Assembly (NCBI RefSeq): GCF_004349265.1
Contig: NZ_SMFL01000012.1
Coordinates: 148,134 to 212,133 of the forward strand
Direction: 5' to 3'
Origin: Dyadobacter psychrotolerans
Lineage (GTDB): Bacteria > Bacteroidota > Bacteroidia > Cytophagales > Spirosomataceae
DNA length: 64,000 nucleotides
This document shows, in pieces, positions 27,915-35,933 of the stretch (its first letter is position 1; every line of letters starts with the position of its first letter). The position numbers and the translations under genes are program-made. The notes beneath the pieces are model-generated. The model searched no databases, was not told the DNA's origin, and was given only the letters and a program-made list of their open reading frames with translations.

Positions 27915-28436
27915 ATGACTAACACTAGAAACTTACTCAGGACCTCGTTTTCTTATTTTTTGCTGTTATCTTTCTTTTGCATTTTAGGATGCAGAAAAGA
28001 TATAGACCCTGTTAACGAGCCGTTGGCAAGTGATGGAGCGACACTCAAGTCGTTGTTTGAGAGCAAAGGATACAATTCTTATTTTGTTGATCCTTTCAAT
28101 GATACCTCTCAGGTACGTTGGACGCCATCCTGGATGGACGGCGGTATTGTGATCTCAGATGATACCACAAAGTTTGTCCACATTGTGATGAGGCCGCAAC
28201 TGGAAAATATTGTGACAAAAAAAGTGGTTCCTAATGTGCATTTCATGGGGTACACCAAACGCATTATCGTAAAGATCACGAATGTCTATACTTTCTATTT
28301 GGGTGCTTATTATTCATCTCAAATAAATGAGAGTTTGACCATTCCCCCAAATTTCAGCGGTACGCTGACTATGAAAGACCTGGCAACAAACAAGTTTACT
28401 TTTCACAAGTACGAAGATGGAGTTTTGGTAAAATAA
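27915..28436 (+). CDS. lipoprotein, short homologue of the broken lipoprotein
   Basis: 173 aa. The start is ATG 27915 (an upstream in-frame GTG at 27897 is less likely). Lipobox CILGC near residue 27, preceded by a hydrophobic stretch (SFSYFLLLSFF). The C-terminal half aligns with the N-terminal domain of the gene at 25360: FSGTLTMKDLATNKFTFHKY against FTGVQIIRDMDRKTVGTYHY. It lacks the linker and the His/Cys domain. It precedes paralogue 3 by 79 bp, repeating the lipoprotein-then-small-protein order. Function unknown. Confidence 0.65.
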   Translation: MTNTRNLLRTSFSYFLLLSFFCILGCRKDIDPVNEPLASDGATLKSLFESKGYNSYFVDPFNDTSQVRWTPSWMDGGIVISDDTTKFVHIVMRPQLENIVTKKVVPNVHFMGYTKRIIVKITNVYTFYLGAYYSSQINESLTIPPNFSGTLTMKDLATNKFTFHKYEDGVLVK

Positions 28437-28440
28437 AAAT

Positions 28441-28458
28441 TCGCGTTTCGAAATGCGA
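28441..28458 (+). repeat. short palindrome after the short lipoprotein
   Basis: TCGCGTTTCGAAATGCGA is a near-perfect palindrome 4 bp after the stop codon. No T-run follows. Confidence 0.35.
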
Positions 28459-28515
28459 TGCGTAATAACCTAACCGACTCGAACCGAGAATGGATGTTAA
28501 CATACCGGACCGTCT

Positions 28516-28863
28516 ATGAAAACAATTCGCAAATTATTTTTCGATATTTTATTGCTAATATTTATTTCCAATCTGCCTTTTGTATCTGATATACTTACAA
28601 TGTTTTTTTGTGGCTTAGTTGCTCCTCCGTTTTGTTTTACCACCAGAGATGCTCAATTTAGTGACTGTGGAGGTATTAATTCAATAAAAGAGAGTGCGCA
28701 ATATAAATTCTACAAGCAAAAATATCCAAAAGCAGATCATACGCTTTATCGCTACAATCGTGAAAGAGAGTGGAGGTATTTTTTTATGTGGAGATTTTTT
28801 TTGATGGATCCTAATTGGCGGGCTCCATTTATTGATGCGGGTGTAAAACTAAAACCAGGTTAA
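28516..28863 (+). CDS. small aromatic-rich membrane protein, paralogue 3
   Basis: 115 aa. Membrane helix MKTIRKLFFDILLLIFISNL is followed by FVSDILTM, then TTRDAQFSDCGG, YKFYKQKYPKADHTLYRYN and FFMWRFFLMDPNWRAPFID. The Tyr/Lys...LYR...W...DPNW pattern is shared with the two genes upstream. Its stop overlaps the convergent DUF1684 stop by 4 bp. Function unknown. Confidence 0.65.
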   Translation: MKTIRKLFFDILLLIFISNLPFVSDILTMFFCGLVAPPFCFTTRDAQFSDCGGINSIKESAQYKFYKQKYPKADHTLYRYNREREWRYFFMWRFFLMDPNWRAPFIDAGVKLKPG

Positions 28864-29468
28864 TCATGCTTTTTGCCAAAATTCTGTTCACCAGCTTCAA
28901 TAGCAATTGCCATCGTATTTTCCTTGGGTGGAATAGGGCAGTTAAACCCATCACTGTAAGCACAGTAGGGATTATAGGCTTTGTTGAAATCCAGTGTGCA
29001 GGTGCCGTCCTGCACATCTGTGGTTTTCAAATCCATGTATCGGCCACCGCCATAGGTCTGGATGCCGCTGGTTTTGTCCTTAAACGGAAGAAAAAGATAG
29101 TCTTTGTACTGAGGCAATGTCTCCAGGCTGAGGCTGCGGTAAATGGTTAATCTTTGCCTTCGTCCATATAACCGAAACCGCACTGTGCCATATTTGACAA
29201 AGGTTTTCTGGGTGCCGCTGTAAGTGGGCATTTCAAATGAGCGGCTGTTTCTGATCCTTTCAAATGTAGCTGTTACTCTAAAAGCAGAATCCGGCTCATA
29301 GAATTTGAGGTATTTTAAATCCTCTTTTTTTATTGGAGAATCGGCGGATTTGATAAAATCTTCCCGGTATTTTTTACGAAAAGCTTCTGTTTGCCTGGCA
29401 AAATCCTGTGCAACAAGCGTGGTGCAGCTGCAAAGGATGATAAGTAATAGATAAAATAAATTTTTCAT
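28860..29468 (-). CDS. secreted DUF1684 protein
   Basis: 202 aa with a signal peptide of about 20 residues (LLLIILCSCTTLVAQ; a CSC lipobox is also possible). The body matches DUF1684: FRKKYREDFIKSADSP, YGTVRFRLYGRRQRLTIYR, FLPFKDKTSGIQTYGGGRY, DFNKAYNPYCAYSDGFNCP and PPKENTMAIAIEAGEQNF. Biochemical function of the family is not established. Probably monocistronic. Confidence 0.85.
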   Translation of the reverse strand: MKNLFYLLLIILCSCTTLVAQDFARQTEAFRKKYREDFIKSADSPIKKEDLKYLKFYEPDSAFRVTATFERIRNSRSFEMPTYSGTQKTFVKYGTVRFRLYGRRQRLTIYRSLSLETLPQYKDYLFLPFKDKTSGIQTYGGGRYMDLKTTDVQDGTCTLDFNKAYNPYCAYSDGFNCPIPPKENTMAIAIEAGEQNFGKKHD

Positions 29469-29473
29469 TGAGC

Positions 29474-29509
29474 TCTAAAAAAATCCGGCAGCTGATTGCT
29501 ACCGGATTT
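29474..29509 (-). terminator. terminator of the collagen-like lipoprotein gene
   Basis: AAATCCGG...CCGGATTT stem (29481-29509) with an inner AGC/GCT pair. On the minus strand it is followed by a run of T residues (CCGGATTTTTTT). Confidence 0.7.
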
Positions 29510-29554
29510 GGTATTGTTAGTAAGATTACAAAATTAATGCCAGTTATCGCAAAT

Positions 29555-30091
29555 CTAATTTGCACTGATTGTTTGAATTTTGCTTTCGTCCAGATTAAAA
29601 TGTTTTTTAACGGCTTCGTAATCTTTATAATCTACCGGCTCTCCGCTTTTTCTTGAATTAAAGTCGGATGGAAGTGCAACTACACGGAACGTTTGGTTCT
29701 GTGTAAAGTCGGCCGATAGTGTAGATAAATTGACACTGGTAGGCGCATCAATAAAGATGGTAAAGTCACTTGGCGTAAAATCAAAGTTGTAAATAATTCC
29801 TCTTGGCATATCAATTGGCTGAGGAAGCAGGCGCCAGATCGGTGCACCGTTGTCCACGTCCCAAAGGATATAAACCAACACTACATCTGATTCCAGAAAA
29901 TCGACATTAGCATTATTAAAAGTTGTCCGGTACTGAAAGCCGTTGCCTGTATTGAAATTAACATTTTCTACTTCGAATGTCTGTCCGATAGGTCCGTCAA
30001 GTCCAGCTGGTCCTGCTGGTCCTTCGGGACCACGGCAACTTTGAAACAACGCAGCCGTTATTAGTATAAAAGGGATGAGTAACTTTTTCAT
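29555..30091 (-). CDS. lipoprotein with collagen-like repeat
   Basis: 178 aa. Lipobox FQSC near residue 19, then four or five Gly-X-Y triplets (RGPEGPAGPAGLDGPIG), then a beta-rich C-terminal domain (VLVYILWDVDNGAPIWRLLP, FDFTPSDFTIFIDAP). Similar short collagen-like leaders occur on many Bacteroidetes surface lipoproteins. Function unknown. Confidence 0.75.
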   Translation of the reverse strand: MKKLLIPFILITAALFQSCRGPEGPAGPAGLDGPIGQTFEVENVNFNTGNGFQYRTTFNNANVDFLESDVVLVYILWDVDNGAPIWRLLPQPIDMPRGIIYNFDFTPSDFTIFIDAPTSVNLSTLSADFTQNQTFRVVALPSDFNSRKSGEPVDYKDYEAVKKHFNLDESKIQTISAN

Positions 30092-30331
30092 GTTGTAATA
30101 GATAAAAAATGGATAATTATTTAATTTTCACTTTGGATAGAAACGCAATTATAAGGTTTAATCCCGTATCCGGCGTTAACCATTGTTAACTAAATTAGTG
30201 CCAAAAGGTCCAAATGAAGGTCCGGGTATGACTTTAATAATTAAATAACTTGCGTAGATTGAAGTAACATAGTACTTTACTGACGTATAACGGAAAAATA
30301 ATTTTTTATTACTTAAAAGATAAAAAAAGAC

Positions 30332-30751
30332 ATGATCAATCGTAAAGCAACAGCTGTTTGGAAAGGAACCGGTAAAGAAGGTACTGGTACCATCAGCACA
30401 CAAAGCACCGTTTTGGAAAATACCCAGTATTCATTCAACACCCGTTTTGCGGATGGTAAAGGCACCAATCCTGAGGAGTTGATCGCTGCGGCACATGCAG
30501 GATGTTTTGCAATGAAATTAAGCTTTGAACTAAATGCTGAGGGTTTCACTGCCGACGAACTCAATGCAACTGCAACGGTGACACTTGATCCTGCAAAAGG
30601 ACAGGTTACTAAAAGCCACATCGATCTTAAAGCACAGGTGCCTGATATAACAGCTGAAAAGTTTGCTGAAATCGCGGATAAGGCAAAAAAGGAATGTCCT
30701 ATTTCCCAATTGCTGAACGCAGAAATTTCTCTCAATGCTGAATTGGTTTAA
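30332..30751 (+). CDS. OsmC-family peroxiredoxin
   Basis: 139 aa OsmC/Ohr-like protein that reduces organic hydroperoxides with a Cys pair: Cys58 in AAHAGCFAMKLS and Cys122 in KKECPISQLLNA. The N-terminal WKGTGKEGTGTIST strand is typical of OsmC (YhfA/OsmC branch) rather than Ohr. It stands alone, and the 240-bp gap upstream holds its promoter and no gene. Confidence 0.92.
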   Translation: MINRKATAVWKGTGKEGTGTISTQSTVLENTQYSFNTRFADGKGTNPEELIAAAHAGCFAMKLSFELNAEGFTADELNATATVTLDPAKGQVTKSHIDLKAQVPDITAEKFAEIADKAKKECPISQLLNAEISLNAELV

Positions 30752-30765
30752 TCGGTTCACTCTAA

Positions 30766-30807
30766 TAAAAAAGCCGGGGATTGTTTAACAGTTCCCGGCT
30801 ATTTTGT
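30766..30807. terminator. terminator between osmC-like gene and hemW
   Basis: AAGCCGGGGA and TTCCCGGCT form a GC-rich stem with an A-tract before and T-rich sequence after, so it can act on both convergent genes. Confidence 0.75.
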
Positions 30808-30827
30808 GACTATGGTTCTCTATTTGA

Positions 30828-31958
30828 TCAATTATCCTCTATAAACAAGTCACTGGCAACTTTGTCTGCGAATAGTTTTCCGGTTTCTGTCAGCATAATT
30901 GTTTCGTTTTCAAGCCGAACCCAACCCACTTTAATAAGATTTTCAAGCTCTGAGTAGCTTTGTGAAAGGAAGTTTCCGTTTGAAAGCCTGTCGAGTTCGT
31001 GTTTTTTTACGCCCCATTTTGTCCTGAGTCCGGTTAATAAATACTCATTGGTGCGGTCCGCAACTGATAATTTCTCATAGGTTGACGGAATAATCTGCTG
31101 ACTGATGGACGAGAGATATTTGGCATTATTTGATACATTGTATTCACGGCTTTCACCATTGTAAGAATGGGCGCTCGGGCCAACACCCAGATATGGCCGC
31201 TGCTGCCAGTAAGAGCTGTTGTGCCTGCTGTACTTATGATTACGTGCGAAGTTTGAAATCTCGTATTGTTCGTAACCGTTTACTGCTAACGACCTGGTTA
31301 ATATCTCAAATTGCCTCGCAGCAAATTCCTCGTCAACGGGTTTTATCTTTTTCTGTTTCAGCCAGGAACCAAATGCAGTTTGCGGCTCGATTGTGAGGCA
31401 ATAAGCAGAGATATGCGAAACATCCAGCGTAAACGCTTTTAAAATATCACTTTCCAAAATGCTATGATCGGGCGCCGGAATGGCGTAAATGAGGTCAATA
31501 GAAATATTAGTTATTCCCGCCCCCTGAGCCATTTTTACACATTTTTCACCTTCATGCGCCAAATGTACTCTATTGAGAAATATAAGGTGCGGCTCGTGAA
31601 AGGATTGAATTCCAATGCTTAACCGGTTAATTCCGGCCCGGCTGAATTGCTGTAATTTTTCCTTACTTAAATCATCCGGGTTTGCTTCCAATGTTATTTC
31701 CGCATCAGAGGCAACTTCAAATTGTGCATGAATGGTTTCGAGCAGCAGGTTCAATTCTTTTTCGTCGAGCAGAGAAGGAGTTCCGCCGCCGAAATAAATG
31801 GTTTCCAGTTTATGGCCCGGTAAATATGCTTTTCGCAGAACGATCTCTTTTGCAATCGCATCTACAATAGCACTTTTGTTATTCGTATTGGTGCTAAAAT
31901 GAAAGTCGCAGTAATGGCAAGCCTGCCTGCAGAAAGGTATGTGAAGGTATAAATGCAA
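30828..31958 (-). CDS. hemW: radical SAM heme chaperone HemW
   Basis: 376 aa, the coproporphyrinogen-III-oxidase-like family. The radical SAM cluster motif is C10xxxC14xxC17 in FCRQACHYCDFHF. Later motifs are FGGGTPSLL, SIGIQSF and the C-terminal HemN_C domain. The HNxxYW motif appears as HNSSYWQQRPYLGVGPSAHS. The protein binds heme and delivers it; it is not the oxidase. The only usable start is TTG 31958, since TAA lies three codons upstream and LYLHIPFC is the conserved N-terminus. Confidence 0.93.
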   Translation of the reverse strand: MHLYLHIPFCRQACHYCDFHFSTNTNNKSAIVDAIAKEIVLRKAYLPGHKLETIYFGGGTPSLLDEKELNLLLETIHAQFEVASDAEITLEANPDDLSKEKLQQFSRAGINRLSIGIQSFHEPHLIFLNRVHLAHEGEKCVKMAQGAGITNISIDLIYAIPAPDHSILESDILKAFTLDVSHISAYCLTIEPQTAFGSWLKQKKIKPVDEEFAARQFEILTRSLAVNGYEQYEISNFARNHKYSRHNSSYWQQRPYLGVGPSAHSYNGESREYNVSNNAKYLSSISQQIIPSTYEKLSVADRTNEYLLTGLRTKWGVKKHELDRLSNGNFLSQSYSELENLIKVGWVRLENETIMLTETGKLFADKVASDLFIEDN

Positions 31959-32053
31959 ATCGGTTTATTAAAATGAAAGTCTGTCCGGCTTTGAAATTGG
32001 GTGATTATTTCCAACTAACAACTTTAATATCTCATTGATTCAAAAACAAAATG

Positions 32054-34117
32054 TCATTTACCCCATTCCCAGCCAAGTTTCACACCAGCCCACAGATTAT
32101 CTTTTGGAGAAGCATTGTAATAGCGGTTCCCAAAAGCATTCAGGTCATATCCAAGACTGTAAATCCCGGCGTTTACTTTTTCGGCTGAAACAGATAGTTC
32201 ACTGTAAAGGTGAGATCCCCAGCTTTTCTTCCAGGACGCACGGCCCGTCCACTGGTTATAAGGTGTATTTTTTACTGTATTCGCATCATTCAGATAAAAG
32301 AAACCGCCATGCTGATAGGTTGCAAAAACAGAAAATCCGTATTTAAAAAGCACATCAACACCTGTGCTTTGTGAAAAACGGGGAATTCCGGGAATCAGGT
32401 TTCCTGACAGGTTGGTTTCTCCCTGTGCAAAATCCTGAAAAGTGTATTTAGTCCAGGTTCCTGAGTTCCAAAGCCTGAATGTCAGCGGCAGCATGGAATT
32501 TGTCAGGAAATCATAAGAAAGATTCCATTCCAAACCATTCTGACGGGTTTTACCGGCATTAATAAAAAATTCTGATCCGGCATCATCCGTTCTTCTAACA
32601 ATCGTTTCTCTTAATCCAAAACTGTATAAACTCACTTCTCCGGTAAAGTTTTTATCAATTTTTCGGAGCCCGATTTCCGTATTAATTCCCTTTTCAGCAT
32701 TTAGATCCTTACGAAAGCCACCTGCTGAAGGGCGAACCTCCTGTAAAGTTGGCGGAGAAAATCCGCTGCTGTATGATGCAGTAACCGCCCAGGTTCTGGC
32801 GATAACCTTATTAATAGCAATTCTTGGCACCAGTACGCCATCAAAGTCACGGTGTTCATTGGTGTAGGGAAGTACAAAAAAACGTTCGTACTTATATCGG
32901 AAAGTGTTGTAACTCAGCCCAACCGTGGCAGTTAGATCTTTAAACAAAACGGCTTCCAACTGGCTGAAAACGGAAAGGGTGGTGGTGCGGATATCTTCCA
33001 CAGTTTGCTGTTTGTCGGGAATACCGCCCTTGTTATCATAGTTTCTCTGCGCTGACTTGCTGTATTGCCACTCAAAACCAGACGTCCAGCTGGTTTTTAC
33101 TTCTCCGAGCTGCGCAGTATTCTGCCAGATATTTCGGCCGCCAACCCCCTGCTCATCGCGTTTTTCATAATTGGCAATGAATGGGTTAGCAAAATCTGTG
33201 GTGGTTAAATAAAGAGCATTTGACTGTGTCCAATTGTCCGACAGTTTTAGCATGTAATTTCCGCCCAGCATTGCCAATTTCGTATAAATACCAACTTTTT
33301 GCGCTTCGCTTCCTGCTACCGTAGCGGTGGAAGGTCTTGCCAGTTTCGGGTTTAACTGATATTGGGCAAAATTTAGTCCGCCCGGTGTTTGATAATGAAT
33401 GTCGGAATACATTCCCAATAACGATATTGTGCCTTTTTCTCCTAACTTACCTGTGGAAGAAAAACGAATGGCATCGCGCCCCATTGCACTGTGGTTGCGA
33501 TATCCGTCCTGTTCTGTATGGCCATACTGGATATTGATACCGCCAATCTGTAAATTGGTACTTCTGTTTTGAAAACCATATTTGCCAATTCCTACCGACT
33601 GTTCTGCCCGGTTTTGAAAATCGTTTGTATTGCTACTTTGAAGCAAAACCACCCCGCCCGTACCTGCACCGTAAAGACTGCTGCCCGGTCCTTTAATTAT
33701 CTGCATACTTTGTACAGCGCCATAATCCAGCGAGTTGAGGGGCGTATTTCCGCCGGCATCTGTAAAAGGAATTCCGTTCCAATAAAATTTAACATTCCGA
33801 ATCCCAAAAGGTGAGCGCAGCATACTTCCCCGGATTGAAAAACGGTAGCTTCCGGGAGATCTTTCTTCCATGCGCACACCGGCTATGGCATTCACAGCAC
33901 TTGTCCATGTGGTAGAAGCGAAGCGATCCAGGGTTTTGGAAGTAAGTAAACCAACTGTTGCCGTTGTCGTTAACGGGCTTGTTCTTGACTCGAAGGCATT
34001 GATGGTAACTTCCTTCAACTGCCTGGAAGCAAGCGTGTCACTTTGTGCAAAAACACAATTTACTGAAAATCCAACCAGAGAAAATAAAACTACTAATGGT
34101 AAAACTAATTTTTGCAT
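32054..34117 (-). CDS. TonB-dependent outer-membrane receptor
   Basis: 687 aa with a signal peptide ending CVFAQ near residue 25. The plug domain spans about 35-165 (TTATVGLLTSKTLDRF, GVRMEERSPGSYRFSIRGS, IIKGPGSSLYGAGTGG), followed by a 22-strand-type barrel that ends in GVKLGWEWGK. There is no CarboxypepD_reg domain and no SusD partner, so an iron-siderophore, heme or cobalamin ligand is more likely than a glycan. It lies 95 bp upstream of hemW on the same strand, which hints at heme or iron but proves nothing. Confidence 0.9.
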   Translation of the reverse strand: MQKLVLPLVVLFSLVGFSVNCVFAQSDTLASRQLKEVTINAFESRTSPLTTTATVGLLTSKTLDRFASTTWTSAVNAIAGVRMEERSPGSYRFSIRGSMLRSPFGIRNVKFYWNGIPFTDAGGNTPLNSLDYGAVQSMQIIKGPGSSLYGAGTGGVVLLQSSNTNDFQNRAEQSVGIGKYGFQNRSTNLQIGGINIQYGHTEQDGYRNHSAMGRDAIRFSSTGKLGEKGTISLLGMYSDIHYQTPGGLNFAQYQLNPKLARPSTATVAGSEAQKVGIYTKLAMLGGNYMLKLSDNWTQSNALYLTTTDFANPFIANYEKRDEQGVGGRNIWQNTAQLGEVKTSWTSGFEWQYSKSAQRNYDNKGGIPDKQQTVEDIRTTTLSVFSQLEAVLFKDLTATVGLSYNTFRYKYERFFVLPYTNEHRDFDGVLVPRIAINKVIARTWAVTASYSSGFSPPTLQEVRPSAGGFRKDLNAEKGINTEIGLRKIDKNFTGEVSLYSFGLRETIVRRTDDAGSEFFINAGKTRQNGLEWNLSYDFLTNSMLPLTFRLWNSGTWTKYTFQDFAQGETNLSGNLIPGIPRFSQSTGVDVLFKYGFSVFATYQHGGFFYLNDANTVKNTPYNQWTGRASWKKSWGSHLYSELSVSAEKVNAGIYSLGYDLNAFGNRYYNASPKDNLWAGVKLGWEWGK

Positions 34118-34387
34118 AATGTTGGGGCCACGCCGATGTTGTAGATGGCTTAAATAAAGCTCGACACAAAGTTATCTAAAAATCAGTCCGCGGGCTTTAA
34201 TCGAATAAACCGTTGTTGATATTTGTCCTAAAACTTTTTCTGAATCGCAATGTCTGAGAAAGCTTCGGAACTGAGTATTTATTTCTACAAGATTTTAATG
34301 CAAAGGCATAATTTCGCTTTGGTTGGATTTTTCTATCAAATTGTGTGAACGTATAGTTGTTCAAAGTTTAATTTAAATACTACAAAA

Positions 34388-34846
34388 ATGAAAAAGATCA
34401 CTTACCTGGTTGCATCGATGCTTACGGTTGGCTTACTAACATTTACCAGCTGCTCGGACAAAACCAAAGATTCAGCAAATGAAACGGTTGAGGAAGCTAA
34501 AAACGACATGGACGAAAATGTCGACGAAGCCAAGGCCGATATGAAGGAAGCGGGAAACGAATTTCAGGCTAAGGTTAGAGAAGATAAAAATGCGTTGAAA
34601 GCTGACGTCGATGACGCTGTTGATAAAATTGATAGAAAAATAGAGGAAGCAGATGCCAAAATGGAGAAAGCTACCGAAAAGGAAAAAGCTAAATGGCAGG
34701 AACGTAAAAAGGAATTAAATCAAGAGAAAGAAGAGTTAAAAGCTTCATGGGATGATACCCAGGATGAAACTGCTGTAAAGTGGGATGCTTTTAAAGCTAA
34801 AACCCGAAATAAAATTGACAAGGTTAAAGCTGATTTGAAAGATTGA
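34388..34846 (+). CDS. coiled-coil lipoprotein rich in Lys/Asp/Glu
   Basis: 152 aa. Lipobox TFTSC near residue 22. The rest is one long amphipathic helix built of imperfect 11-residue repeats (ANETVEEAKNDMDENVDEAK, DDAVDKIDRKIEEADAKMEK), close in composition to apolipoprotein- or LEA-like proteins. It could be an envelope stress or spacer protein. The 270-bp gap upstream shows no gene. Function unknown. Confidence 0.75.
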   Translation: MKKITYLVASMLTVGLLTFTSCSDKTKDSANETVEEAKNDMDENVDEAKADMKEAGNEFQAKVREDKNALKADVDDAVDKIDRKIEEADAKMEKATEKEKAKWQERKKELNQEKEELKASWDDTQDETAVKWDAFKAKTRNKIDKVKADLKD

Positions 34847-34883
34847 GTTTTTTTAATGAAGTTATAGGAGTTAGGTAGTTATT

Positions 34884-34926
34884 GGTCTCTTGCAATTGGA
34901 ATTCCAGTTACAAGAGACCTTTTTTA
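34884..34926. terminator. terminator between the coiled-coil lipoprotein and ctlX
   Basis: GGTCTCTTG and CAAGAGACC pair perfectly and are followed by six T residues. An inner AATTGGAATT pairing shortens the loop. Confidence 0.8.
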
Positions 34927-34928
34927 TT

Positions 34929-35873
34929 TCACTTTCTGGGTAGGTGAATTTCGGTCAACATACATCTGGCTGAGCCACCGCCGTTTGCTTCAATAACGGA
35001 TAAGTCGGTATGAAACATTCTGGCGTAGTCATTCAGTATTTCCCGTTGCTTTTTGGTCAGTGATTCATAGGCCTGCGTGGACATAATCAGAAACTTGTCC
35101 TGTCTGGTATTTCTCACCATCAGCATATTACCTGCAAAATGACGAACCTGGTCGAGGGAAATTTCGACGATATATTTGTTGGTTTCCTCAAGTGCAGATC
35201 TTACCAGCAGGCGTTCGTCCGGATTTTTTATCGCTTCCAGACAAACCACTGCGAAAATATCGCCGATACACATCAGCACGTTGGTGTGATAAACCGGCTT
35301 GTCGTTTTCGTCAGAGGCAGAAAAGGAAATTATCTCGTAACCCAACGCATCGGCAAAAGCTTCCAGTACTTCCGGATGCGTTCGGGGAGAAAGGCAGGCG
35401 TAGGCAATTTTATATCTCCTGTCCAGCACCATGCTGCCTGTTCCTTCCAGGAATTTGCCTTCCTTTTCGAAGTAAGTGAGATCAATAATTTCTTCTATTT
35501 TATATTCTTTTCCCAGCGCTTCTATGATATCAGGACGGCGCTCAACACGGCGGTTTTCTGCCATCATGGGATACAACACCACTTTTCCGCTTTGATGAAA
35601 TGATACCCAGTTGTTTGAGAAAACTGCATCAGGTCGGTAGTGATCGTCGTTGTCATCAAAAATATGCAGATTGATTCCCGTATTTTTTATCTGAGAAATC
35701 ATCAGGTCAAATTCTTCTCTTGCTTCTTCCTGTGCCTTTTGTCCTGAACCAGCCTGTTGAAACTCATTGCTTGCCGCTGTTTCGGTATTAAATGCAAACT
35801 GAACCGGGCGTATCATCATGATATGCGAGGTTGATTGCGGTTGTATTTGTGCTGTTGAAGTGATGGTACGCAT
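34929..35873 (-). CDS. ctlX: citrulline utilisation hydrolase CtlX-like
   Basis: 314 aa member of the guanidine-modifying (arginine deiminase/amidinotransferase) superfamily. Visible motifs: MMIRPVQFAFN, PDAVFSNNWVSFH (substrate-binding Asp/Asn), LEGTGSMVLD (catalytic Glu), VYHTNVLMCIGD (catalytic His) and ANGGGSARCMLTEIHLP with the nucleophile Cys near the end. CtlX converts citrulline to ornithine in the characterised case; here substrate is by homology. It lies 60 bp after a second superfamily member on the same strand. Confidence 0.85.
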   Translation of the reverse strand: MRTITSTAQIQPQSTSHIMMIRPVQFAFNTETAASNEFQQAGSGQKAQEEAREEFDLMISQIKNTGINLHIFDDNDDHYRPDAVFSNNWVSFHQSGKVVLYPMMAENRRVERRPDIIEALGKEYKIEEIIDLTYFEKEGKFLEGTGSMVLDRRYKIAYACLSPRTHPEVLEAFADALGYEIISFSASDENDKPVYHTNVLMCIGDIFAVVCLEAIKNPDERLLVRSALEETNKYIVEISLDQVRHFAGNMLMVRNTRQDKFLIMSTQAYESLTKKQREILNDYARMFHTDLSVIEANGGGSARCMLTEIHLPRK

Positions 35874-35933
35874 AGGAGTTTTTTATTTGCAGTATCTGCA
35901 ATTTACAAATCAAATGTTCTTTTTCCAAGATAA

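Noticed and set aside
35139..35603. 154-codon plus-strand frame
   Set aside because: Antisense to ctlX, whose catalytic motifs are clear on the minus strand.
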